64,000 nucleotides of DNA. Source: Marinoscillum sp. MHG1-6 (GTDB lineage Bacteria > Bacteroidota > Bacteroidia > Cytophagales > Cyclobacteriaceae). Below the pieces are notes generated by a model. That model was not told the origin of the DNA, made no database searches, and saw only the letters and a list, made by a program, of their open reading frames with translations. This document shows, in pieces, positions 36,749 through 44,952 of this stretch. Position 1 is the first letter of the stretch. Each line of letters begins with the position of its first letter. The stretch covers positions 372,001 to 436,000 of the forward strand of contig NZ_JAMZMI010000004.1 in NCBI RefSeq assembly GCF_024714475.1, in the 5' to 3' direction. The position numbers and the translations under genes are program-made.

Positions 36749-37996
36749 TTAATATTTAAATCCGAATACCGAAACATCATCGGTCAACCCGGACTCTCCT
36801 ATCCAGTCTTCCAGCGTTTGATTCAAAAACGTATACTGATCCTCCATGCTCTTATCTTGAATTGATTTGAGCATTTCCTCAAACTTTTCCTGAGAAAATT
36901 TAACGCCATCCTGATTCTCCTGCTTATAAAAGCCATTGGAGAACATATAATACGTAGAACCTTCTACCATTGGGATTTTCTCCGCCATCAAATCCTGATA
37001 ATTCTCTCCCGGCTCACCTTCAAGGACCATCATTTTTCCATTCTGGAAAACGATCATATCCTGGTCAATACCACTGAACTGCATGGTATTTTCATTATTA
37101 TCAAAAAGTGCCACGGATACCTTCATATCACATTGCAATTCAGCTGATCCGGCAGCATCAATTTCTGCCTTAAGCTCTTTGATAATATCTCCGGTATGGA
37201 AAATTTTTCTGTCTTGAATAAGATCATTGAGAACTGAATCTGCAATCAATGTTTTCAATGACCCAACAATCCCTTTACCATCGAATTCTATCAGGGCTGC
37301 AACAGTGTAATCTTCTGATCTGAAGTTTAAACTTGTGGTCCACAAAAATTCTTCGCTGAAGAGATACTTCGTTTTATACAAAACAAAATGCTCATCAAAA
37401 ATCCTCTTGAGATAACGCTCATTTGGAAGCATAGACTGCTGCAGAAGACCTGCATATCTGATGCTATCAATAAGCCTCTTATTCATCATGTTAAGCTCCT
37501 TGGTTCTTTCCCGAACCCTGTTCTCAAGCTCAACATTAGATTCCTGAAGTTCTTTAACGTGCTCATCACTATCCATGGCACTCTGATAAGTTTCCATGGC
37601 CCGATCGAGCACTCCCTTCATTTCCTCAAAATTCCATGGTTTGGTAATGTATTTATGAATACCGCACCTGTTAATCCCATCCTTAATAGCCTCAATGTCA
37701 GTAAAGCCTGTTAGGATGATTTTGATCAATTCAGGGTAATCAGGAAGAATTTTCTCAAGCAACTCCGTACCTGTCATTTCAGGCATTCGCTGATCTGTAA
37801 CGATCACCTGAATTTCATTTTCCTTAAGGATATCAATCGCCTCTAAAGGGTTGGTAGTTGTGTGTACGTTAAAAAACTTCCTGAAATTTGACTTAAACAC
37901 TCTGAGGTTAGTAGCTTCATCATCTACATAAAGAAGTGAATACTTCTTTTTTTTCTTCCCAGAGTCCTCTTTCACCTCATTTTCAATTTCTTGCAT
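36749..37996 (-). CDS. Response regulator fused to a degenerate PP2C (pseudophosphatase) domain
   Basis: A 415-residue cytosolic protein. Residues about 18-140 form a complete receiver: YVDDEATN, phospho-acceptor Asp 68 in VTDQRMPEM, LTGF and ITKPW. A coiled coil (about 145-180) leads to a SpoIIE-type domain that aligns with the neighbouring phosphatase from SIRYAGLLQQSMLP onward. The catalytic residues are lost: SGDF became SEEF (214-217), DCTGHGVPG became FDGKGIVG (238-245), and SDGF became SNGF (353-356); only the final TDDV remains (405-408). It likely acts by binding rather than dephosphorylation. It follows the histidine kinase by 39 bases. Confidence 0.85.
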   Translation of the reverse strand: MQEIENEVKEDSGKKKKKYSLLYVDDEATNLRVFKSNFRKFFNVHTTTNPLEAIDILKENEIQVIVTDQRMPEMTGTELLEKILPDYPELIKIILTGFTDIEAIKDGINRCGIHKYITKPWNFEEMKGVLDRAMETYQSAMDSDEHVKELQESNVELENRVRERTKELNMMNKRLIDSIRYAGLLQQSMLPNERYLKRIFDEHFVLYKTKYLFSEEFLWTTSLNFRSEDYTVAALIEFDGKGIVGSLKTLIADSVLNDLIQDRKIFHTGDIIKELKAEIDAAGSAELQCDMKVSVALFDNNENTMQFSGIDQDMIVFQNGKMMVLEGEPGENYQDLMAEKIPMVEGSTYYMFSNGFYKQENQDGVKFSQEKFEEMLKSIQDKSMEDQYTFLNQTLEDWIGESGLTDDVSVFGFKY

Positions 37997-38035
37997 TCTT
38001 GCCGTCGGTTTCTAAGTTTTAGCTGATTTTCAAAA

Positions 38036-39937
38036 TTAACCCTCAACTACCTTTTGAGAGGATTGTTTTACCTTCTTTACTACCTTTTTTGGCAAAGTAA
38101 TAGCAAATTCAGTTCCCTGACCAATCTCACTGGCCAATTCAATTTTACCACCATGTTTTTCAATGATACCGTAGGTAATGGACATACCTAAACCGGTACC
38201 CTCTCCAACAGGCTTAGTCGTGAAGAAAGGTTCCCAGATTCTATTCTTAATTTCATCCGGAATACCAGAGCCATTATCCTTTATTCTAATGGCCACATTA
38301 TCCTCTAACTCCTCAGTGTAGATGGTAATTTCAGCATCTTTCTTATCCTCAGGCATCGCCTGAACCGCGTTATTCAGAATATTCATGAAGACCTGATTCA
38401 ACTGACCTGGATAGCATTCGACATCTTTCATCTTATCATCATAAAACTTGGATATCTTCACTTTGTTCTTTGTTTTGTTTCTTAACAAAGTCAGCGTAGC
38501 ATCGATGTTTTCATTGATGTTTGCGGTCTTCACTTCCTCCTCATCCAATCTGGAGAATACCCTTAGACCTTTCACGATCTCTATGGTTCTTGTCACACCA
38601 TAGTTAACGTCCTTGATCAATTCGTCAAGCTCTTCCATCATCTCTTCATACTCATGATCCTCTTTTAGCTCTCTGATATTCTCAATCACTTCAGCCGGAT
38701 CAGCATCCTCCTCATCCAATCTGGAGTATTCATCTGCAATCTCTCGCAATGACTCGATGGACATCTTTATGGATGTCATACCGGACGAAATAAAGTTGAT
38801 TGGGTTATTGATCTCGTGGGCAATACCCGCAGTAAGCTGACCAAGCGAGGCCATCTTTTCTGAGTGAACCAATTGCGACTGAGCACTTTTAAGTGAATGA
38901 AGTGCGTTGTTAAGCTCCTCTTTACTCTGTTGCTCCAGCTTAAGCGTTTCCTTAATCTTCTTCTCCGCAAGGAAAAGTTTTTCGTTATCCTGCAACTGCT
39001 TATCAGCCAGTTCCCGGATTTCAACCTCAGAATTTTGAAGCTTCTTATATGCTTCATTTAGTTCATTCTGGGCATTGATCAACTGTTCGTTAATCTTAAT
39101 TTGTTCCTCTGAACTCTTCAACAATTTTGCCTCAGAAGCCTGAAGTTTCTTGTTATTCTCCTCAAGTTCCTTTCGGGACATGTAGAGCTTCTTGTTAATG
39201 ATCTTCTGCTTTTGGTAGTTGACCTTCAGCTCTTCTTCTGACTTCTTCACTTTGATATAGGCAGCGTTCGCCGACAGGTAATTATCACCCGCCAACTTCA
39301 CTAACGGCCTGAAAACAAACATGGCCTGTAAGAGAATAAGTCCAAAGAAGAATGCAAAGATGATCTTCTCGGCTAATGAGAATTCTGTTTTTCTCAATTG
39401 TGCTTCGTTCACAAGAAAATCGGCAATATTGTCTGCCGCAGTTTCGTACTTATTGACCGTATTCACCAATGCCTGGAAGGAATTACTTAGAGATAAATAA
39501 TTCACATCAGAACTGTTGGTCGTGAAATCAAGACCAATAAGATTGCTGGCATTAATATCCATTTCAGAATAGTAATACCTCAATTCCTCCTGCAGCTTAT
39601 CGTACTCAGCTGACTTTTCGGGTTGTAGAAGTTTTAAATCAGAATCACCTGAGATTAAAGCCTCATGGTTTTTTCTCCATTCAGGAAGAGCTCTACCCAA
39701 TTCTACCTTGAAAAAGACAAAGTTTCTTTCGTTCTCAGCGTAACGCATACCCATAGCAGCCTTGGTCATTTGCTGACCCAGCGCGCTTTGATTAGTCGCT
39801 GTTTGGACCATTTTGGGGTCGTTGTTGAAAACGTTAATGATGTCTTTTTGAAGGAAGAAAATGTAATAGGCTACAGCACCTGCTACGATTAGCATCGTTA
39901 TCACGTACGCTATCGCATATACGTCTTTCTTTAGCAT
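38036..39937 (-). CDS. Membrane sensor histidine kinase with long coiled coil
   Basis: A 633-residue kinase. TM1 (about 8-28), a helical extracytoplasmic sensor (about 30-185) reminiscent of PilJ-type four-helix sensors, TM2 (about 190-212), then about 150 residues of coiled coil rich in K, E and Q. The kinase core has the H-box [18 protein letters not shown] with His 374, the N-box [11 protein letters not shown], and G-boxes DNGSGIPDE and GTGLGMSI. It lies 39 bases before the response regulator with the pseudophosphatase domain, so the two are the natural pair. No HAMP motif is obvious. Confidence 0.92.
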   Translation of the reverse strand: MLKKDVYAIAYVITMLIVAGAVAYYIFFLQKDIINVFNNDPKMVQTATNQSALGQQMTKAAMGMRYAENERNFVFFKVELGRALPEWRKNHEALISGDSDLKLLQPEKSAEYDKLQEELRYYYSEMDINASNLIGLDFTTNSSDVNYLSLSNSFQALVNTVNKYETAADNIADFLVNEAQLRKTEFSLAEKIIFAFFFGLILLQAMFVFRPLVKLAGDNYLSANAAYIKVKKSEEELKVNYQKQKIINKKLYMSRKELEENNKKLQASEAKLLKSSEEQIKINEQLINAQNELNEAYKKLQNSEVEIRELADKQLQDNEKLFLAEKKIKETLKLEQQSKEELNNALHSLKSAQSQLVHSEKMASLGQLTAGIAHEINNPINFISSGMTSIKMSIESLREIADEYSRLDEEDADPAEVIENIRELKEDHEYEEMMEELDELIKDVNYGVTRTIEIVKGLRVFSRLDEEEVKTANINENIDATLTLLRNKTKNKVKISKFYDDKMKDVECYPGQLNQVFMNILNNAVQAMPEDKKDAEITIYTEELEDNVAIRIKDNGSGIPDEIKNRIWEPFFTTKPVGEGTGLGMSITYGIIEKHGGKIELASEIGQGTEFAITLPKKVVKKVKQSSQKVVEG

Positions 39938-40146
39938 GTAATTAGTGGTTGGTTGTAAATCGCTGTATTAATTAACCTACAATCTACGCATTTTTAAAAT
40001 AATATCAATAACCCCTAATTCAATTTTTATTTGTCCATTATTTAGAATGATCCAAAAAAACATGCCTTGGTTACAGGAATTGCATTAATTTCACGGAGCA
40101 CAAGATTTATGAAATCTTAAACCAAATAAGGTGAACTTTGAATTGA

Positions 40147-40179
40147 TTTGGATTTAAACAAGATTCTGTTTTAGATTTC
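40147..40179 (+). promoter_or_regulatory. Candidate promoter for the SiaB-SiaC-like operon
   Basis: A -33 TTTG (40147-40150), 21 bases, and TAGATTTC (40172-40179; one mismatch from TAnnTTTG), 40 bases before the ATG. Confidence 0.4.
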
Positions 40180-40218
40180 CAAACTAAACAGCACTAAATC
40201 GAATACGCCAATAGCACT

Positions 40219-40779
40219 ATGGATTATCTAAGGAGCTACAAAAACATTTACGACCAAAATATTATCCTTTTATACAAAGGAGAGTTGACTTTCGATTTGG
40301 TGACTTCCATGATCGCGACTTTGGAAGAAAGATTGGAGGAGTTGGAAGAAAACAGGAAGGTCAAGAAAAAGTTCTACAATGTAGCTACCGAATGTGTTCA
40401 AAATCTTTACTACCATCTTGATGAGGTAACTACGGATGAGATGAAGATAAGTAGTTACGACTCCCAATCAGCTTTAATACTGATTGCCGCTCGTAAAAGA
40501 TTTTACAGTTTACAAACAGGAAACTATGTTCCTACTGATAAGGTAGAGGAAATAAAGGCGAGATTGGATGAGATAAATTCAGTCAACCCGGATGAACTTC
40601 GAGATCTGTATAAAAAAGCGCTTAACGAACAAGAGTTCTCTGAGAAGGGAACCGGAGGTTTAGGTTTTATAGATATTGCCAGGAAAACAGGAGGTCAAAA
40701 ACTGAGATACAAGTTTCAGGAGGTGACTGACAAGATTTCGTACTTTACATTGCAAGTAAGATTACCCAGAGAAATATAA
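40219..40779 (+). CDS. SiaB-family protein kinase (DUF6272)
   Basis: A 186-residue cytosolic protein with a reduced HATPase-type fold. The N-box is ATECVQNLYYH with Glu 58 and Asn 62, and the G-box is GTGGLGFIDIARKTGG near residues 144-159, as in SiaB of Pseudomonas. There SiaB phosphorylates a threonine on SiaC, opposing the SiaA phosphatase. The gene starts a rightward operon with a SiaC-like gene 29 bases on and a coiled-coil membrane protein after that. Direct kinase activity is inferred from the family. Confidence 0.85.
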   Translation: MDYLRSYKNIYDQNIILLYKGELTFDLVTSMIATLEERLEELEENRKVKKKFYNVATECVQNLYYHLDEVTTDEMKISSYDSQSALILIAARKRFYSLQTGNYVPTDKVEEIKARLDEINSVNPDELRDLYKKALNEQEFSEKGTGGLGFIDIARKTGGQKLRYKFQEVTDKISYFTLQVRLPREI

Positions 40780-40808
40780 AAAGGACAGAAGAGGTAGTTT
40801 CATATTTT

Positions 40809-41195
40809 ATGGAAAGAGTATTCATTGAACCCACAAGAGTTACACCGCTAGTAAGTTTTGATCCTGACACGAACATTCTGGAGCTGAAGGGAAGATCTAG
40901 TCCTGAAAACTCCATACTGTTTTATGAAAAGGTTCACGAAATACTTGACAACATTATTGAAAACGACGATATTAATGAGGTAACTGTTAATTTTTCGTTT
41001 GAGTACTTTAATACCAGTTCATCCAAATGCCTCTTTGATGTGTTCAAAAAGCTGGTTAAGATGCAAGACTCAGACAAAGATTTGACAATTAACTGGTGCT
41101 ACGAAGAAGATGATGAAGACATGATGGAGGCTGGTGAAGATTATGCCGATTTATTAGATTTAGACTTCAACTTCGTAGAAATAGAGGAGTTTTAG
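40809..41195 (+). CDS. SiaC-family regulatory phosphoprotein (DUF1987)
   Basis: A 128-residue cytosolic switch protein with the DUF1987 signatures: FIEPTRVTPLVSFDPDTN, LKGRSSPENSILFYEKV, FEYFNTSSSKCLFDVF and INWCYEEDDEDMMEAGEDY. Thr 69 in FNTSS occupies the place of the SiaC threonine (Thr 68 in P. aeruginosa) that SiaB phosphorylates and SiaA dephosphorylates. Unphosphorylated SiaC there activates the diguanylate cyclase SiaD. No GGDEF gene is found here, so its target must be something else, perhaps the next gene product. Confidence 0.9.
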   Translation: MERVFIEPTRVTPLVSFDPDTNILELKGRSSPENSILFYEKVHEILDNIIENDDINEVTVNFSFEYFNTSSSKCLFDVFKKLVKMQDSDKDLTINWCYEEDDEDMMEAGEDYADLLDLDFNFVEIEEF

Positions 41196-41208
41196 CTAAT
41201 TTGAAGGA

Positions 41209-41751
41209 ATGGATACCCCTAGAGAGCTCTATCATGAGGAAATAAAGCGGCTTAAAGAGTTTAGAACTCAGATTGAGAATCACTCCATCTATAAAGAGCA
41301 ATTGGAGGAATTTTCAGATGATTATGAGGAACTCGTTGCTCAGGCAAAAGTTATCACCCGGGTATCGGATCGACTTCAGAAAAAATTGGATAGTGCCAAC
41401 ATCCAAATTCGTGAACAGAACGAAGAGATCAAGGACAAAAATCAGGAACTGACAAAGACCATTTTTCAACTGGCGGAAGCGAAAATGGGTAGACGAGCTT
41501 CGACCATTATGCTTACTGTTGCCATTGGACTATTCATTCTGGAACAGGTGGTTGTACAGCCCTGGATCGAAAACAACTTCAAAAATAGCTACTATTTAGA
41601 GTACCTTTTATTCATTGGGATATTCTTCCTTGTTAAGTTTTTGGAGTCCAGACTGGAGAACTTCTTTATGAATCGAGAGAAGAAGAAAATCATCAAGGGG
41701 CAAGTCGAGGAAAACGAACTCAAGTTCGCCAAGGCACAGCCACAATCCTAG
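41209..41751 (+). CDS. Coiled-coil membrane protein, candidate output of the Sia-like switch
   Basis: A 180-residue protein 13 bases after the SiaC-like gene. Residues about 1-95 are a charged coiled coil; the stretch YEELVAQAKVITRVSDRLQK recalls the linker found before cyclase and kinase domains and the N-terminal part of SiaD-type proteins. Two hydrophobic helices follow (ASTIMLTVAIGLFILEQVV and YLEYLLFIGIFFLVKFL), then a basic tail (NREKKKIIKGQVEENELK). No GGDEF, kinase or other enzyme domain is present. It stands where the SiaD cyclase stands in Pseudomonas. Function unknown. Confidence 0.75.
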   Translation: MDTPRELYHEEIKRLKEFRTQIENHSIYKEQLEEFSDDYEELVAQAKVITRVSDRLQKKLDSANIQIREQNEEIKDKNQELTKTIFQLAEAKMGRRASTIMLTVAIGLFILEQVVVQPWIENNFKNSYYLEYLLFIGIFFLVKFLESRLENFFMNREKKKIIKGQVEENELKFAKAQPQS

Positions 41752-41772
41752 CTTCCACTCCTCTCCTGACCC

Positions 41773-42237
41773 ATGACGGAGTCATTCTTAAAATCCTGGA
41801 AATTCAAAGTCTTTCTCATTCGGCAACTTCCATTAGGCCTGCTCGTCGGATTAAAAATAAAAGAGGTTGATAACACCTCCTGTAGTGTGTCGGTACCTTT
41901 TAAATGGCTCAATAAAAACCCATTCCAATCCATGTATTTCGCGGTTCAGAGCATGGCCGCCGAAATGTCAACCGCTATCCTTTCCTTTACGGCCATTAAC
42001 AAAAATGAAAATTCCATTGCCTTCATTATTGTTGGAATGCAATCAAACTTCCTAAAAAAGGCCACCAGGAAAGTAACCTTTAAATGTGCAGATGGTCACA
42101 AAGTTGAAGAAGCCATAAGTGAATGCATTCAAACGAAGAAAGCCGTAACCAAAACATTTAAGACTATTGGTACTCAAAGTGACGGTACGGTTGTCGCTGA
42201 ATTCTTTTTTACATGGTCGTACAAACTAAGGTCATAA
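41773..42237 (+). CDS. DUF4442 hotdog-fold protein
   Basis: A 154-residue protein of the thioesterase-like DUF4442 family. Family-type segments are LPLGLLVGLKIKEVDNTSC, VPFKWLNKNPFQSMYFAVQS and FKCADGHKVEEAI; the NPFQSMYFAVQSMAAEMSTA helix is the characteristic central helix. No catalytic residue of a known thioesterase can be singled out. It follows the Sia-like operon by 21 bases and could be co-transcribed, but may be unrelated. It overlaps the convergent YihY gene by 6 bases. Confidence 0.82.
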   Translation: MTESFLKSWKFKVFLIRQLPLGLLVGLKIKEVDNTSCSVSVPFKWLNKNPFQSMYFAVQSMAAEMSTAILSFTAINKNENSIAFIIVGMQSNFLKKATRKVTFKCADGHKVEEAISECIQTKKAVTKTFKTIGTQSDGTVVAEFFFTWSYKLRS

Positions 42238-43590
42238 ATCCTTTATCAGTTTATTCCCCTCAGAGGTCTTTCCATAACTTTCAATGTGAATCAAAGCTTC
42301 ATCCACAGCTTTGAATGTTGGGTTATCCTCTAGTTTATTCAAATCGAGAACACCCACCAGATCGAGCTTTCTAAGGACGAGATGGACGTCAAGTTTGCTA
42401 ACATCTACTGATGGCTGATAGTACTCATTACCATCATCTTTGGAAGTTTTTACACGAGAAACTAATCCTGCACGCTCCAGATTATTAAGTACTTCATGCA
42501 CAAATCTGTTCGGGATAAACAAACCTTCGGTGAGCTGTTGGAATGAAAGGGGCCCATCCTCCTCCGAAAAATGCTTGACAATTTTATGTAGCACCATAAA
42601 GAGGAGCCTCTTTCGCAATCTTCTGCTCAGTCGCTTTCCCTCATCCGAGTAGGTCCAGTTCGATACGTTTTGTATGGCGTAAGCGAATTCAGCACCCAAT
42701 AGCAAAATCAACCAGCTCAACTGTAACCAAATCAAGAATAAAGGAAAGGCAGCAAAGCTTCCATATATCGCACTATATCCTGACAAGAATGCCTGTCCGT
42801 TGATCCACGCGAATTGCGTTAACTGGAAAGCCGCTCCAGCAAACAAGGCCGCAGTAAAGGCCGGTCTCAACTTAACGGAAGTATTGGGAAAAACAATGTA
42901 TACCAGAAACAGCAAGAAACAGATCAGAGTATAAGGAATAAGCTTGATCAATAATAAAATTGTTGGCTTCATGTATTCCAAAAGCGCCCATTGATTCGTG
43001 ATCTCCTCTATACTTTCTGAAATGAGAACTGCCGTAGAGCTGGAGATGATGAGGATAATAGGACCCAGAAAAATGACTGAAATATAATCAGTGACCTTCC
43101 TCTTCAAAGACCTCCCCTGTTTGGTATTCCAAACATCATTGAAGGCATGTTCAACATTATTAAGTAATCGTGCCACGGCATAGATCAAAAGTACCGCACT
43201 CACACCCGAAATGATCCCTCCGCTTGATCCTGACAACATATTGTCTGCCCAACTTGTCACTTTTGCAAGCACCACTTCCTGATCACCAAATATTTCACCT
43301 TGCTCACTGAAATAACTCTTTAGCTCACTTTGGATATACTCTCTCAGACCAAACATCTGACCAATCCCAAAGGCGATAGCAAGGACCGGCACGATGGAAA
43401 GCAAGGAAAAGTAAGTCAATGCTGATGCCTTCTCTCCACATTTATCCTTTTGATATTCTGAGAAGGTGATCATCCATATCCTGACCTGTCTGTAAAGGAA
43501 GGCCTCCCATTTTGGAAGTGTGTTAAGAGGAGTATTCCAAACGGTTTCCTTGAAAAAGGTTTGGATAGATAGAATGAATTTGAGCGCCAT
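42232..43590 (-). CDS. YihY/BrkB-family membrane protein with winged-helix-like C-terminus
   Basis: A 452-residue inner-membrane protein. The YihY core shows ASALTYFSLLSIVPVLAIAF, LLIYAVARLLNNVEHAFNDVW, FVVYI-type helices and YSAIYGSFAAFPLFLIWLQL with the conserved GSFAAFPLFLIW. After the last helix (about residue 305) comes a soluble domain of about 120 residues: FSEEDGPLSFQQLTEGLFIP and FVHEVLNNLERAGLVSRV, which reads as a winged helix. The old name ribonuclease BN is a misassignment for this family; its transport or envelope role is not settled. Confidence 0.88.
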   Translation of the reverse strand: MALKFILSIQTFFKETVWNTPLNTLPKWEAFLYRQVRIWMITFSEYQKDKCGEKASALTYFSLLSIVPVLAIAFGIGQMFGLREYIQSELKSYFSEQGEIFGDQEVVLAKVTSWADNMLSGSSGGIISGVSAVLLIYAVARLLNNVEHAFNDVWNTKQGRSLKRKVTDYISVIFLGPIILIISSSTAVLISESIEEITNQWALLEYMKPTILLLIKLIPYTLICFLLFLVYIVFPNTSVKLRPAFTAALFAGAAFQLTQFAWINGQAFLSGYSAIYGSFAAFPLFLIWLQLSWLILLLGAEFAYAIQNVSNWTYSDEGKRLSRRLRKRLLFMVLHKIVKHFSEEDGPLSFQQLTEGLFIPNRFVHEVLNNLERAGLVSRVKTSKDDGNEYYQPSVDVSKLDVHLVLRKLDLVGVLDLNKLEDNPTFKAVDEALIHIESYGKTSEGNKLIKDL

Positions 43591-43660
43591 AAACCGGTAT
43601 TTCTCTCAATTTATAACCCCCGTTTAATTTTTGAAAATGAGAATGACTTTTTAAGGGCTG

Positions 43661-44893
43661 CTAGACTGATTTTAGTTCAAGAATAGTAATCTCCGGTAGG
43701 ATTCCCACACGTCCGGGATAACCGATAAAACCATAGCCCCTGTTTACGTACAGATACTGATCGCCTTCCTGGTAAAGGTCAGCCCAACGATCATAGATAT
43801 ATTTTGATGGACTCCAACGGAAATCACCTATTTCTATTCCAAACTGCATACCATGGGTATGTCCGGCCAGAGATAGGTCTATACCAGGATATTCCTTCAA
43901 AATTTGAGCATCCCAATGGCTTGGGTCATGAGACAAAAGCAACTTGAAAGGGATCTCTTCTGTTCCCTTAATCGTGCGTTCCATATCCCCGTATTTTGAG
44001 AACCTTCCTGCGCCCCAGTTTTCCAGCCCCAGAATAGCCATCTGCCCGTCACCTTCCGTGATCACCCTGTTTTCATTCAACAGAATATCCCATCCCATAT
44101 ATCGGTGCATATCATGCAAATTGGAAATATCCTTTTGCTTAGCCTCTTGCGATGACCACGAACTATAGTCCCCATAATCATGGTTACCCATCGTTGAATA
44201 GACTCCCATTGGTGCCTTCACCTTTTTGAAAATATCGAGATAAGGTTTTGCTTCGGCACTTTCGCTATTTACCAGATCGCCTGTAAAAAATACGATGTCG
44301 GCCTTCTGTGCATTGATGAGGTCAACCCCACCTGCCACCGCAGTCTTATTGAAAAAACTTCCGGTATGGATATCGGATATCTGTGCTACTCTAATACCGT
44401 CAAATGACTTTGGTAGGTTCTTCAGGTGCAGCACTCTTTTCCTCACCCGGTAATCATGAGCTCCGGACAGAATACCAAAACTAAATGTTACCACTGGCAC
44501 AGCTCCTGCAATTAAGGCTGCCTTTCCCATAAACTCTGACCTGGAAGCATCGATAGGAGTCTCTTTCTGTGGCAGTAAGTTTATTAAAGCCACAACTCCC
44601 CTCCTCGCATCATCAATCAATAAAAATATGGCGGCGAAGAGTTTACCAACCAGCATGATTAGAAAGCCGGAAAGTAGAAAGAGCCTCAGGTTCTTGAAAA
44701 TCTGTGGATCGAGTGAACGGTAAAACAGCGCCCCCAGAAAGAAGGAAATCGAGAGCGTGAAATAGATGATATAAGTAACCCTACGAGCCGACAACGACCA
44801 TTCGGAGATGGCCATTCTGATCGCCTGAAAGACATACCAGTCAAACAAGAAGTAAAGAACGGATATGAGAATAATTGTATAAAACCGACTCAT
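43661..44893 (-). CDS. Membrane-anchored metallophosphoesterase
   Basis: A 410-residue protein with four N-terminal helices (about residues 1-110) and a calcineurin-like phosphoesterase domain from about 150. Metal-binding motifs are AQISDIHTG, FFTGDLVNS, TMGNHDYGDY, LLSHDPSHWD and LAGHTHGMQFG. YkoQ- and YaeI-like phosphodiesterases that act on lipids or nucleotides share this layout. The frame also opens at a GTG at 44917, but that lies inside a strong hairpin; ATG 44893 (MSRFYTIIL) is preferred. It lies downstream of RND system 2. Confidence 0.88.
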   Translation of the reverse strand: MSRFYTIILISVLYFLFDWYVFQAIRMAISEWSLSARRVTYIIYFTLSISFFLGALFYRSLDPQIFKNLRLFLLSGFLIMLVGKLFAAIFLLIDDARRGVVALINLLPQKETPIDASRSEFMGKAALIAGAVPVVTFSFGILSGAHDYRVRKRVLHLKNLPKSFDGIRVAQISDIHTGSFFNKTAVAGGVDLINAQKADIVFFTGDLVNSESAEAKPYLDIFKKVKAPMGVYSTMGNHDYGDYSSWSSQEAKQKDISNLHDMHRYMGWDILLNENRVITEGDGQMAILGLENWGAGRFSKYGDMERTIKGTEEIPFKLLLSHDPSHWDAQILKEYPGIDLSLAGHTHGMQFGIEIGDFRWSPSKYIYDRWADLYQEGDQYLYVNRGYGFIGYPGRVGILPEITILELKSV

Positions 44894-44906
44894 AAGATAA
44901 TTATAC

Positions 44907-44932
44907 GGCGATCTCACTGAAGTGAGACCGCC
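44907..44932 (-). terminator. Hairpin between RND system 2 and the metallophosphoesterase
   Basis: Arms of 4 + 7 bases with one mismatch (GGCG, then TCTCACT/AGTGAGA, then CGCC) and a 2-base loop. No T-run follows, so it may be a weak terminator, an mRNA end-stabiliser or an attenuator. Confidence 0.45.
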
Positions 44933-44952
44933 TACTCATTGATTTATGGATT

